Below are positions 8,293 through 15,963 of a DNA stretch of 17,717 nt, piece after piece. Location of the stretch: contig JAGYMN010000020.1 of assembly GCA_018400395.1 (NCBI GenBank), forward strand, positions 1 through 17,717, given 5' to 3'. Each line of letters starts with the position of its first letter. Position 1 is the stretch's first letter. The stretch comes from Actinomycetota bacterium. GTDB taxonomy: Bacteria > Actinomycetota > Humimicrobiia > Humimicrobiales > Humimicrobiaceae. Made by a program: the position numbers and the translations under genes. Under the pieces are notes generated by a model, which was not told where the DNA came from, ran no database searches, and was given only the letters and a program-made list of their open reading frames with translations.

Positions 8293-10055
8293 GCAAGATC
8301 ATTAAAGTTTCAGGACCGCTTGTGGTGGCTGAAAATATGTCTGGTTCCAGGATGTTTGATATTGTATATGTTTCCGATATGAGGCTTATGGGAGAGATAA
8401 TAGAGTTCAGGGGCGATAAGGCATCAATACAGGTATATGAAGAAACCAGCGGAATAGGAGTGGGAGAGCCAGTCTATCCTGCCGGAAGACCGCTGAATGT
8501 CGAACTGGGACCGGGGATTATAGAATCGATATATGACGGCATACAGAGGCCGCTTGATGATATATACAACAGTTCAGGAAATTATATAAGCCGCGGAGTC
8601 ACAGCAGATCCTCTCGACCGGAGTAAAAAGTGGGAGTTTAAACCGCTGGTAAAAAAGGGAGACAGTGCAGCAGAAGGGGATTATCTTGGATATGTTCAGG
8701 AGACCCCTTTGATCAAGCACTATATTATGGTACCTCCCGGTGTGAAAGGAAAGGTAAAAGATATAGGTGAGGGCCTGCTGGCGATAGAGGATACAGTTGC
8801 TGTTCTTTCCGGAGGGGAGGGCGATGTCGATATAAATATGATACAGAGATGGCCGGTGAGGCGGCCCAGGCCCTATAAGAATAAAAAAATGCCCGATATA
8901 CCCCTTTTTACAGGCCAGAGGGTAATAGACATGTTCTTTCCCCTGGCAAAAGGGGGTACGGCATGCGTTCCCGGTCCATTTGGGTCCGGCAAGACTGTCA
9001 TCCAGCATCAGCTTGCAAAGTGGGTTGATGCGGAAGTGATAGTATATATCGGCTGCGGCGAGAGGGGAAATGAGATGACAGATGTTCTTATGGAATTTCC
9101 CGGGCTGGTAGATCCCAAGAGCGGAGAGCCCCTTATGAAGAGGACCATACTTATAGCCAACACATCAAATATGCCTGTGGCGGCAAGGGAGGCATCTGTA
9201 TATACGGGAATAACAATAGCAGAATACTTCAGGGATATGGGATATTCAGTGGCCCTCATGGCAGATTCCACATCCAGGTGGGCCGAAGCAATGAGAGAGA
9301 TATCCGGAAGGCTGGAAGAGATGCCTGGTGAAGAGGGATATCCGGCATATCTCGGAGCAAGGCTTGCATCATTCTATGAAAGGGCAGGCATGGTTGAGTG
9401 CCTCGGTTCTGCAGACGGGCGGACAGGCGCGCTGTCTGTAATAGGGGCCGTATCCCCTCCCGGCGGAGACCTTTCCGATCCGGTTGTGCAGGCCACGCTG
9501 AGGGTGGTAAAGGTTTTCTGGTCACTTGAAGCCAACCTGGCATACAGAAGGCATTTTCCTGCTATTTCATGGCTGAATTCATACTCCCTTTACAATGATT
9601 CAATAAAGGAAAATGTAAAGAAAGAGGTAGCAGAGGATTATTTCGACCTTCAATCGGATGCGATGAGCATGCTGGAGGAAGAATCGGAGCTGGAAGAGAT
9701 CGTAAGACTTGTGGGTCTGGAAGCGCTATCAGGCCCGGACAGGATAATCCTTCTGGTGTCAAGGATGATAAGGGAGGACTTTCTGCATCAGAATGCCTTC
9801 CATGATATAGACACATATTCTTCAATAGAAAAGCAGTACAGGATGATAGATGTTATCCTCTATTTCTACAGGCAGGCATCGGACAGTCTGAGGATGGGCG
9901 CTGAAATAGCGGATGTGGAATCAATGAAAGTAAGGGACAGGATTGCCAGGATGAAATATATACCGAAGGAAGAAATAGACAGGATAGATAAGATTAAAAA
10001 TGATATTAAAGCTGAATTTACAGAACTTGTTGAGAAACCCCATCTGGAGGAATGA
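8280..10055 (+). CDS. ntpA: V-type ATP synthase subunit A (catalytic)
   Basis: This 591-residue catalytic subunit of the A3B3 head is full length. The order is an N-terminal beta-barrel (about 1-70), the A-type 'non-homologous' insertion (about 115-185), the nucleotide-binding domain, and a helical C-terminal domain. The P-loop is G-P-F-G-S-G-K-T at 232-239 with K238 and T239. The catalytic G-E-R is at 260-262, so K238, E261 and R262 fall at the same numbers as in E. hirae NtpA. S-T-S-R-W-A-E-A-M-R-E is the conserved stretch after the Walker B strand. AGGAG at 8269-8273, 6 nt from the ATG, supports this start even though it overlaps the end of ntpG. It synthesises or hydrolyses ATP, coupled to ion flow through I and K. 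Confidence 0.98.
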   Translation: MAKIGKIIKVSGPLVVAENMSGSRMFDIVYVSDMRLMGEIIEFRGDKASIQVYEETSGIGVGEPVYPAGRPLNVELGPGIIESIYDGIQRPLDDIYNSSGNYISRGVTADPLDRSKKWEFKPLVKKGDSAAEGDYLGYVQETPLIKHYIMVPPGVKGKVKDIGEGLLAIEDTVAVLSGGEGDVDINMIQRWPVRRPRPYKNKKMPDIPLFTGQRVIDMFFPLAKGGTACVPGPFGSGKTVIQHQLAKWVDAEVIVYIGCGERGNEMTDVLMEFPGLVDPKSGEPLMKRTILIANTSNMPVAAREASVYTGITIAEYFRDMGYSVALMADSTSRWAEAMREISGRLEEMPGEEGYPAYLGARLASFYERAGMVECLGSADGRTGALSVIGAVSPPGGDLSDPVVQATLRVVKVFWSLEANLAYRRHFPAISWLNSYSLYNDSIKENVKKEVAEDYFDLQSDAMSMLEEESELEEIVRLVGLEALSGPDRIILLVSRMIREDFLHQNAFHDIDTYSSIEKQYRMIDVILYFYRQASDSLRMGAEIADVESMKVRDRIARMKYIPKEEIDRIDKIKNDIKAEFTELVEKPHLEE

Positions 10056-10057
10056 AT

Positions 10058-11455
10058 ATGCTAAAAGAATATAAAAGCATCGTCAATGTTTCAGGCCCCC
10101 TGATGCTTGTAGAGGGTGTGGAAGGTGTAAAATATGAAGAGCTGGTAGAAATAAGGCTGGAGGTCGGCTCGGTCAGGAGCGGCAGGGTACTTGAAGTTGA
10201 AGGGGACCAGGCGCTGGTGCAGGTATTTGAGGGCACTTCAGGGATTGATCCCAGAAATACCAGGGTAAGGTTTTTAGGCCGGGGGGCCCGCATGTATCTT
10301 TCGGAAGACATACTGGGGAAGGTATTTACCGGCCTTGGCAGGCCCATGACTGAAAATGACAGGATAATAGCAGAAAAAAGCCTGGACATAAACGGATCTC
10401 CCATAAATCCATTCGCAAGGGACTACCCGGATGAATTCATCCAGACGGGGATATCGTCAATAGACGGCCTTAACACGCTGGTAAGGGGACAGAAGCTTCC
10501 AATTTTTTCAGGTTCGGGCCTTCCACATAACAAGATGGCAGCCCAGATAGCAAGGCAGTCAACAGTGCTGGGCAAAAAAGAGGAATTTGCAGTAGTATTT
10601 GTAGCCATAGGAATAACCTTTGAGGAGTCACAGTACTTTATTAATGATCTTAGAGCAACAGGTGCCATAAACCGCTCGGTCATTATACTGAACCTTGCAG
10701 ATGACCCGGCGATTGAGAGGATTGCGACTCCCAGGGTCGGGCTTACATGTGCTGAATACCTCGCTTTTGAAAAGGATATGCACGTACTTGTAATACTCAC
10801 AGATATGACAAATTACTGTGAGGCCTTAAAGGAGGTTTCCGCAGCAAGGAAGGAAATACCGGGAAGAAGGGGATATCCCGGATACCTTTATACGGACCTT
10901 GCAACAATTTATGAAAGGGCTGGAAGGATAAAGAATAAAAAGGGATCAATAACCCAGATACCCATACTTACCATGCCGGAAGATGATAAGACACATCCGA
11001 TACCGGACCTTACAGGCTACATAACGGAGGGTCAGATAATACTTTCGAGATCTCTCCACAAAAAGAAATTGTCGCCTCCGGTTGATGTCCTGCCCTCACT
11101 TTCCAGGCTGAAGGACAAGGGTATAGGCGAGGGTAAGACAAGGGAAGACCATGCAGATACGTTCAACCAGCTATATGCATCCTATGCAAGGGGCAAAGAA
11201 GTACAGGAACTGGCAGTTATCCTCGGCGAGGCTGCACTGACAGAGATGGATAAAGTATATTTTAAATTTGCAGAAGAATTCGAGAACCGTTATATCTCGC
11301 AGGGAGAGTATGAGAACAGGACCATTGAAGAGACGCTGGACCTTGGATGGGAATTGCTTTCAGTTTTCCCCAGGGGAGAGCTCAAGAGGATAAGGGACGA
11401 GTACCTGGATAAATATCTGGAAAAATACATGGAAAAGGAAGAGGGGCAAAAGTGA
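10058..11455 (+). CDS. ntpB: V-type ATP synthase subunit B (regulatory, non-catalytic)
   Basis: This 465-residue subunit alternates with A in the head. It lacks a P-loop and instead has the B-type S-G-S-G-L-P-H-N-K-M-A sequence. It also carries the arginine finger in L-P-S-L-S-R-L. Two starts are possible. The ATG at 10052 lies only 1 nt after GGAGG (10046-10050), whereas the ATG at 10058 lies 7 nt away. With the second start the arginine finger becomes R350, its number in E. hirae NtpB, so I chose 10058. It follows ntpA by 2 nt. R-G-Q-K-L-P-I-F-S and E-I-P-G-R-R-G-Y-P-G-Y-L-Y-T-D-L are further family signatures. Confidence 0.97.
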   Translation: MLKEYKSIVNVSGPLMLVEGVEGVKYEELVEIRLEVGSVRSGRVLEVEGDQALVQVFEGTSGIDPRNTRVRFLGRGARMYLSEDILGKVFTGLGRPMTENDRIIAEKSLDINGSPINPFARDYPDEFIQTGISSIDGLNTLVRGQKLPIFSGSGLPHNKMAAQIARQSTVLGKKEEFAVVFVAIGITFEESQYFINDLRATGAINRSVIILNLADDPAIERIATPRVGLTCAEYLAFEKDMHVLVILTDMTNYCEALKEVSAARKEIPGRRGYPGYLYTDLATIYERAGRIKNKKGSITQIPILTMPEDDKTHPIPDLTGYITEGQIILSRSLHKKKLSPPVDVLPSLSRLKDKGIGEGKTREDHADTFNQLYASYARGKEVQELAVILGEAALTEMDKVYFKFAEEFENRYISQGEYENRTIEETLDLGWELLSVFPRGELKRIRDEYLDKYLEKYMEKEEGQK

Positions 11456-11456
11456 A

Positions 11457-12077
11457 ATGATTACCGGTGTAAACCCCACAAGGATGGAGCTTTTGAAGCT
11501 CAAGAAGAGACTTTCACTTGCAGCCAGGGGACACAAGCTGCTAAAGGATAAAAGAGATGAACTGATGAGGCTGCTTCTGGAGATAATAGATGAGGTAAAA
11601 GAGAAGAGAATGGCTGTTGAGAAGGAGTTCAATTCAATACTTGAGATGTTTGTAATATCAAAAGCCAGTATGGCTCCATTCCAGGTAGAACAGGCACTTA
11701 TGATCCCTTCAAAAAAAATATCTGTATCGGTTGGCCTGAAAAACATGATGAGCGTGAGGGTGCCTGAGTATTCAAAAGAGGTCTCGGGGAATATAATCCC
11801 CTACGGCTTTTTAAACACCTCCGGCGACACCGACGTATCTCTTAACAGATTTGACAAATTTATCGAAGATCTTCTTAACCTGGCCGAAAAGGAAAAAGCG
11901 GTACAGCTGATGGCTACCGAGATCGAGGAGACAAGAAGGAGGGTCAATGCCCTGGAATACAGGCTGATACCCGAGCTTGAAGAGACCATAAAATTTATAA
12001 CCAGCAGACTTGAAGAGAACGAGAGGTCCGGCATAGTACGGCTTATGAAAGTAAAGGACATAGTAAGAAGCCACTAG
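11457..12077 (+). CDS. ntpD: V-type ATP synthase subunit D (rotor axle)
   Basis: This 206-residue central axle subunit has long N- and C-terminal helices (about 5-65 and 130-200) that form an antiparallel coiled coil inside the A3B3 head, separated by a variable middle. The N-terminus P-T-R-M-E-L-L-K-L-K-K-R-L is the family signature, followed by a G-H-x-L-L-K-D-K-R-D-E-L motif. R-R-V-N-A-L-E-Y in the C-terminal helix is also typical. It starts 1 nt after ntpB stops, with GAGGGG at 11441-11446 upstream. It is the last gene of the ATPase operon. No ntpH or ntpJ (the K+ transport gene at the end of the E. hirae operon) follows. Confidence 0.96.
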   Translation: MITGVNPTRMELLKLKKRLSLAARGHKLLKDKRDELMRLLLEIIDEVKEKRMAVEKEFNSILEMFVISKASMAPFQVEQALMIPSKKISVSVGLKNMMSVRVPEYSKEVSGNIIPYGFLNTSGDTDVSLNRFDKFIEDLLNLAEKEKAVQLMATEIEETRRRVNALEYRLIPELEETIKFITSRLEENERSGIVRLMKVKDIVRSH

Positions 12078-12284
12078 TTTGAAGATTATCCGGGCACAGA
12101 CCGGAAAAAAGTTCCTGTAATAGGTGTAAGTAATATAAATTTCATATCAGCAAACAGCTAGTTTTACTGTCTTATGAAACAAATAATAATACCTTTAGTC
12201 TTATTATATTATTAAGATACCAGAATTATTATAGAAGGCCGCCTGATTATTTCTAAATTTGATTTTTTTTTTGATTATATATTA
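12078..12284. other. AT-rich intergenic stretch after the ATPase operon
   Basis: I see no gene in this stretch. TCCGG (12089-12093) can pair with CCGGA (12101-12105) across 7 nt. It is followed by A rather than T residues, so it is not a convincing intrinsic terminator for the ATPase transcript. The rest is AT-rich up to the promoter at 12285. Confidence 0.6.
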
Positions 12285-12293
12285 TGCTATAAT
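12285..12293 (+). promoter_or_regulatory. Extended -10 promoter of the ABC transporter operon
   Basis: TGC followed by a perfect TATAAT (12288-12293) forms an extended -10 element. The position 17 nt upstream holds only a T run, so no good -35 is present, as is common for extended -10 promoters. Transcription would start near 12300 and leave a leader of about 140 nt. Confidence 0.6.
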
Positions 12294-12299
12294 ACAACG

Positions 12300-12441
12300 A
12301 AATATTAACAGGATAGGCCAAAAGACCCGGAAGGGAGCTAAATTATAACGGAGGGTATAAATTCTAAAAATTTTTATAGCAGAGAGTATTTATTAATAAA
12401 TAACAGTCAGGATTGAAAATTTTAAAACAAGGAGGACTAAT
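12300..12441 (+). promoter_or_regulatory. Unassigned 5' leader of the ABC transporter operon
   Basis: The leader contains a GC-richer island (12311-12356) in an AT-rich context. ACCC at 12325-12328 can pair either with the nearby GGG (12333-12335, GGAA-type tetraloop) or with GGGT at 12353-12356, two mutually exclusive folds. A perfect palindrome, TAAAAATTTTTA, is at 12365-12376. GGAGG at 12431-12435 is the ribosome binding site for the TTG start at 12442. I did not recognise a T-box or other known riboswitch core. Confidence 0.4.
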
Positions 12442-13410
12442 TTGAAAAAAACAATAATCTTTATAATCATACTGGCACTGGCCCTGGTAATGGCGGGCTG
12501 TTCAGGCCAGTCTGGTTCTGAAACAAAGACAATCGGTATCATCCAGTATGTTGAACATGTGGCGCTTGATTCTGCAAGGGACGGGTTTATTGATGCCCTG
12601 GGCGACAACGGCTATGTAGACGGCGAGAACATTGAGATCGATGTACAGAATGCACAGGCAGACCAGAGCAACCTTTCAACCATAAGTGACCGTTTTGTAA
12701 GCAACAAGGTAGATCTGGTACTTGCTATAGCTACTCCTGCTGCCCAGTCAATAGCAGGAAAGACTACGGAGATACCCGTACTCGGGACTGCGATTACAGA
12801 CTATGAAGCTGCAAAACTGGTGGATTCAAATGAAGCACCCGGCGGGAATGTAAGCGGTACAACAGATATGAATCCCATAAAGGAACAGATCGAACTTCTG
12901 GTGAAACTGGTACCGGATGCAGAGACAGTCGGCGTTATCTACACATCCAGCGAGGATAATTCAATAGTACAGGCTGCTATAGCAAAAGAGGTCATAGAGG
13001 ATCTCGGTCTGACATATACAGAAGTTACTATAACAAATTCCAATGATGTCCAGCAGGCCACACAGTCCATTGTTGAAAAATGCGATGCATTATACCTGCC
13101 CACCGATAACGTGCTTGCTTCTTCAATGCCTATAGTTAATGGTGTAACAGTTGAGTCGAAGACGCCGGTTATCTGCGGTGAATCAGGAATGGTAGAAGGC
13201 GGAGGCCTTGCCACGCTGGGGATAAACTATTATGACCTTGGCTACAAGACCGGTCTTATGGCGATAAAAGTCCTGGAAGGTGAATCCGAACCTGCTGCAA
13301 TGCCGATCGAATCAGCTGATAAATTTGATTTTGCAATCAATGGTGCGGTTGCTGAAGCAATAGGCATTGAAATTCCGGAAGACCTGGCCGAATACGTCAT
13401 TGAATATTAA
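12442..13410 (+). CDS. ABC transporter substrate-binding lipoprotein, TrpX-like
   Basis: This 322-residue extracytoplasmic binding protein is of the ABC_sub_bind (PF04392-type) family. A signal peptide (K-K-T then about 15 hydrophobic residues) ends in the lipobox V-M-A-G-C with lipid-anchored C20, followed by a short Ser/Gly linker. The mature protein begins I-G-I-I-Q-Y-V-E-H and has D-A-R-D-G-F near 45, a periplasmic-binding-protein type I fold resembling LacI effector domains. Family members capture tryptophan or tyrosine (TrpX) or other small ligands, and the ligand here cannot be read from sequence. The start is TTG at 12442, supported by GGAGG at 12431-12435 with 6-nt spacing. The permease and ATPase genes follow. 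Confidence 0.9.
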   Translation: MKKTIIFIIILALALVMAGCSGQSGSETKTIGIIQYVEHVALDSARDGFIDALGDNGYVDGENIEIDVQNAQADQSNLSTISDRFVSNKVDLVLAIATPAAQSIAGKTTEIPVLGTAITDYEAAKLVDSNEAPGGNVSGTTDMNPIKEQIELLVKLVPDAETVGVIYTSSEDNSIVQAAIAKEVIEDLGLTYTEVTITNSNDVQQATQSIVEKCDALYLPTDNVLASSMPIVNGVTVESKTPVICGESGMVEGGGLATLGINYYDLGYKTGLMAIKVLEGESEPAAMPIESADKFDFAINGAVAEAIGIEIPEDLAEYVIEY

Positions 13411-13489
13411 AATTAAATAGTTAAAAGATACTGCAGGCCATTATTGTTTTTGTTAAAATATATAAGTAAAGAACCGGTTAGATAATAAT

Positions 13490-14383
13490 ATGTTGCAAAT
13501 ATTAATGGCAGCAGTTTCTCTGGGCCTGCTCTGGGCGATTATTACCACAGGTGTTTATATAACCTACCGCATACTGTCTATTGCGGATCTGACGGTAGAG
13601 GGCAGTGTTGTGACAGGCGCAGCCATTGCTGCGATAACAATTACCAGAGGTTTTAATCCATATCTGGCAGTCGCCTTTTCATTTTTTGGCGGAGTTGGAG
13701 CGGGGCTTATTACCGGACTGCTGCATACAAAGCTAAAAATCCCTTCACTGCTGTCCGGAATCCTGACGATGATTGCCCTTTATTCCATAAACCTCAGGAT
13801 AATGGGTAAGGCCAATATCTCACTTCTCAGGATAGATACGGTCTATACCGTGTTTGAGAATACGGGTTTAAGCTCCATGCTTTCTGTCATTATACTGGGA
13901 ATAATCTTTGTGGGCTGTCTCATAGGCATACTTTACTGGTTCTTTGGAACAGAGATAGGCAGCGCAATAAGGGCAACCGGCAGCAATCCCCAGATGGTGC
14001 GTGCACAGGGAATAAATACGAATACGACAATCATACTCGGTTTGATGATAAGCAACGGCCTGGTGGCTATCGGAGGGGCCCTGATTGCACAGAGCCAGCG
14101 TTTTTCGGACATCCAGATGGGTATAGGCTCCATTGTCATCGGCCTGGCATCTGTTATCATAGGCGAAGTGCTATTCGGAAGGAGAAACTTTGCCAGCAGG
14201 CTTCTTTCACTGGTACTCGGTGCAATCGTATACAGGATAATAATTGCACTGGTCTTAAGACTTGGCATGCCTGCAAATGACCTGAAGCTCTTTACCGCAA
14301 TTACCGTGGCAATAGCACTGTCTCTGCCGGTATTCCGTTCTTATCTGGAGCCGCTTAGGAAATCCGTCAAAAGGAATAAATAA
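13490..14383 (+). CDS. ABC transporter permease, TrpY-like (BPD_transp_2 family)
   Basis: This 297-residue integral membrane protein has about eight hydrophobic segments and belongs to the branched-chain-amino-acid/ribose permease superfamily. The N-terminus G-V-Y-I-T-Y-R-I-L-S-I-A-D-L-T-V-E-G-S is typical of permeases paired with PF04392 binding proteins. The cytoplasmic coupling loop is visible as G-S-A-I-R-A-T-G-S-N-P-Q-M-V-R-A-Q-G-I near 157-175. It lies 79 nt after the binding protein gene, with only a weak ribosome binding site, and is immediately followed by the ATPase gene without any gap. It forms the translocation pore, probably as a homodimer. Confidence 0.92.
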   Translation: MLQILMAAVSLGLLWAIITTGVYITYRILSIADLTVEGSVVTGAAIAAITITRGFNPYLAVAFSFFGGVGAGLITGLLHTKLKIPSLLSGILTMIALYSINLRIMGKANISLLRIDTVYTVFENTGLSSMLSVIILGIIFVGCLIGILYWFFGTEIGSAIRATGSNPQMVRAQGINTNTTIILGLMISNGLVAIGGALIAQSQRFSDIQMGIGSIVIGLASVIIGEVLFGRRNFASRLLSLVLGAIVYRIIIALVLRLGMPANDLKLFTAITVAIALSLPVFRSYLEPLRKSVKRNK

Positions 14384-15181
14384 ATGCTTAGAGTAAGCAG
14401 GATAATTAAAATCTTCAATGCAAGGACCATCAATGAAAAAGTGGCCCTTCACAATGTAAGTTTTAAACTGGAAAAGGGAGATTTCGCGACCCTGATAGGG
14501 GGCAACGGCTCTGGCAAATCAACACTGCTTAACTGTATTGCAGGCGTATATCCTGCAGATAGGGGATCGATATTTATTGATGGAAAGGACATGACAAAGC
14601 TCTGCGAGTACAGGCGCGCCGCATTTCTGGGACGTGTATTCCAGGACCCGATGATGGGCACAGCTTCGGATATGGGAATAGAGGAGAACCTGGCACTTGC
14701 ACTGCGGCGGGGGAAGATCCGCGGACTCAGGTGGGGAATCACAAATAAAGAACGCGAGCATTATAAAAAGCTGCTGAAGGATCTGGGCCTGGGCCTGGAG
14801 GCCCGTCTCGGTACCAAGGTAGGGCTGCTTTCCGGCGGCCAGAGACAGGCGCTTACACTTTTGATGGCGACTATAAAGAGGCCAAAACTCCTGCTTCTTG
14901 ACGAGCATGCAGCAGCGCTTGACCCGCGGACCGCAAAAAAAGTTATGAAATTAACCGACAGGATCATTGAAGAAGAAAACCTGACCACCCTGATGGTGAC
15001 GCATAATATGCGTGATGCTATAAAACACGGAAACAGGCTGATGATGATGTACGAGGGCAGAATCATTCTGGATATAAAAGGCAGGGAAAAACAGAAGCTT
15101 ACTGTAGAAGATCTCCTGGAGCGCTTTGAGGATATAAGCGGGGAAGAATTTGCAGACGACCGGACACTCCTGTCCCAGTGA
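14384..15181 (+). CDS. ABC transporter ATP-binding protein, TrpZ-like
   Basis: This 265-residue ABC ATPase has all motifs intact: Walker A G-G-N-G-S-G-K-S-T at 39-47, Q-loop Q87 in V-F-Q-D-P, signature L-S-G-G-Q at 149-153, Walker B ending in D173-E174, and the switch histidine H207. M-G-T-A-S-D-M-G-I-E-E-N-L after the Q-loop is usual in the TrpZ-like group. The ATG directly abuts the permease stop codon, and AAGGA at 14371-14375 gives an 8-nt spacing. It energises uptake by the two upstream gene products. Confidence 0.95.
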   Translation: MLRVSRIIKIFNARTINEKVALHNVSFKLEKGDFATLIGGNGSGKSTLLNCIAGVYPADRGSIFIDGKDMTKLCEYRRAAFLGRVFQDPMMGTASDMGIEENLALALRRGKIRGLRWGITNKEREHYKKLLKDLGLGLEARLGTKVGLLSGGQRQALTLLMATIKRPKLLLLDEHAAALDPRTAKKVMKLTDRIIEEENLTTLMVTHNMRDAIKHGNRLMMMYEGRIILDIKGREKQKLTVEDLLERFEDISGEEFADDRTLLSQ

Positions 15182-15212
15182 AGCTGCGGCCTGACGGTTA
15201 TATTTATAAATA

Positions 15213-15228
15213 CGGCAGGTATCTGCTG
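15213..15228 (+). other. Small hairpin downstream of the ABC operon
   Basis: CGGCAG (15213-15218) pairs with CTGCTG (15223-15228), one G-U included, around the tetraloop GTAT. A perfect palindrome, TATTTATAAATA, lies just before it at 15201-15212. No T run follows, so I do not call a terminator. Confidence 0.3.
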
Positions 15229-15311
15229 ATAATATATGGGATGAAACAGAGCAGTTACAGGGCTGATATAATTTTTTAAATATTCTTGCTTTATTACAGC
15301 ATAAAAATTTA

Positions 15312-15320
15312 TGATATAAT
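15312..15320 (+). promoter_or_regulatory. Extended -10 promoter of the OLE RNA-oapA unit
   Basis: TGA followed by a perfect TATAAT (15315-15320) forms an extended -10 element. The best -35 at 17-nt spacing is TATTAC (15292-15297), which is poor. The transcript would begin near 15327, about 37 nt upstream of the closing helix of OLE RNA. Confidence 0.6.
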
Positions 15321-15363
15321 GTAATGATGTGATTCTCTGATTATAGTGTTGTTTTGATAATTT

Positions 15364-15944
15364 AAGGGATGGCGCAGTATCCTAGTCAGTAACTTCGGCC
15401 ATAAAAACGGGCCTAAAAATCCGTTAAGGGCGTACAGGTGAAGTCTCTGGGATTGGCTGCTGACGCCCAGTCGGGGGTCAGTCCTGGAGGTTAAGGAAAG
15501 TGGGCGATCCATAATGGCATATGGGCGTGGACCCATTTTCCGTGGAGACTTCAAATGTATATTTTAGGGCAGCATTTGAAGGTAACCCGCAGATGTTTAA
15601 CAGGCATTGCGGCGTAGCCTGCCTTGCGTGATGCAGGGGGAGGGCCTATTTTAATATTTTGTGATGCCTGAATCGGTATCATAATATTTTACAGGTCTGA
15701 AACCTGTATTTGCAAAAGAGGCTAGTGGCCGTAGAACTGCCGGGGAAAGCTCCTAGGCTGTTCCTTTTACAGGAGATGCGGTAGGGATTATAGTGTAGTT
15801 TTTTAAGGCAGTCCAGTCCTATAAGCGGTGACGCTGTAGAAACAGTTTAATGGGAAACCGCTGGTGTAGCAATACCCAGTACCTGTTTGGGAAATCCTAC
15901 TGGACCTTAAACTGCAAGGTTTACTTACCGCATTGCCATCTCTT
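15364..15944 (+). ncRNA. ole: OLE RNA (ornate large extremophilic RNA)
   Basis: This is a non-coding, GC-richer stretch of about 580 nt directly upstream of oapA, the diagnostic genomic position of OLE RNA, and of the right length. Its ends are defined by a long-range helix: AAGGGATGGC (15364-15373) pairs with GCCATCTCTT (15935-15944), 10 bp with one G-U. Internal helices include TGAAGTCTC 15439-15447 with GAGACTTCA 15545-15553, and GGAAAGTGGG 15495-15504 with CCCATTTTCC 15532-15541. Others are ACAGGT 15691-15696 with ACCTGT 15702-15707, CTCCT 15750-15754 with AGGAG 15771-15775, and AGCGGT with ACCGCT near 15824-15861. OLE forms a membrane-bound ribonucleoprotein with OapA and other proteins. 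It is linked to cold, alcohol and Mg2+ stress responses in alkaliphilic bacilli. The assignment rests on position, size, structure and the OapA neighbour, not on a covariance-model score. Confidence 0.88.
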
Positions 15945-15957
15945 CCTACACGGGAGA
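15941..15957 (+). promoter_or_regulatory. Hairpin covering the oapA ribosome binding site
   Basis: TCTTCC (15941-15946) can pair with GGGAGA (15952-15957), with one G-U, around the loop TACAC. This hides the Shine-Dalgarno GGGAG (15952-15956), which lies 7 nt before the TTG start at 15964. The left arm overlaps the 3' strand of the OLE closing helix (15935-15944), so the two structures exclude each other. The regulatory role is inferred. Confidence 0.45.
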
Positions 15958-15963
15958 ATTTAT

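Noticed and set aside
10052..10057. ATG at 10052 as the ntpB start
   Set aside because: It lies 1 nt from the Shine-Dalgarno sequence, whereas the ATG at 10058 has 7-nt spacing and restores the E. hirae residue numbering.
12089..12110. Terminator after ntpD
   Set aside because: The stem is 5 bp and is followed by a run of A, not T.
12300..12441. T-box riboswitch before the TrpX-like gene
   Set aside because: No T-box core (the AGGGTGGNACCGCG-like antiterminator bulge sequence) and no terminator are present in the leader.
15309..15554. 81-codon minus-strand open frame across the OLE promoter and 5' half
   Set aside because: The start has no support and the region is explained by OLE RNA helices.
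15850..15963. N-terminal extension of the oapA reading frame from an ATG at 15850
   Set aside because: It lies inside the OLE RNA 3' half, overlaps several helices including the closing helix, reads as low-quality protein (Trp/Cys/His-rich), and lacks a ribosome binding site. The TTG at 15964 has one.
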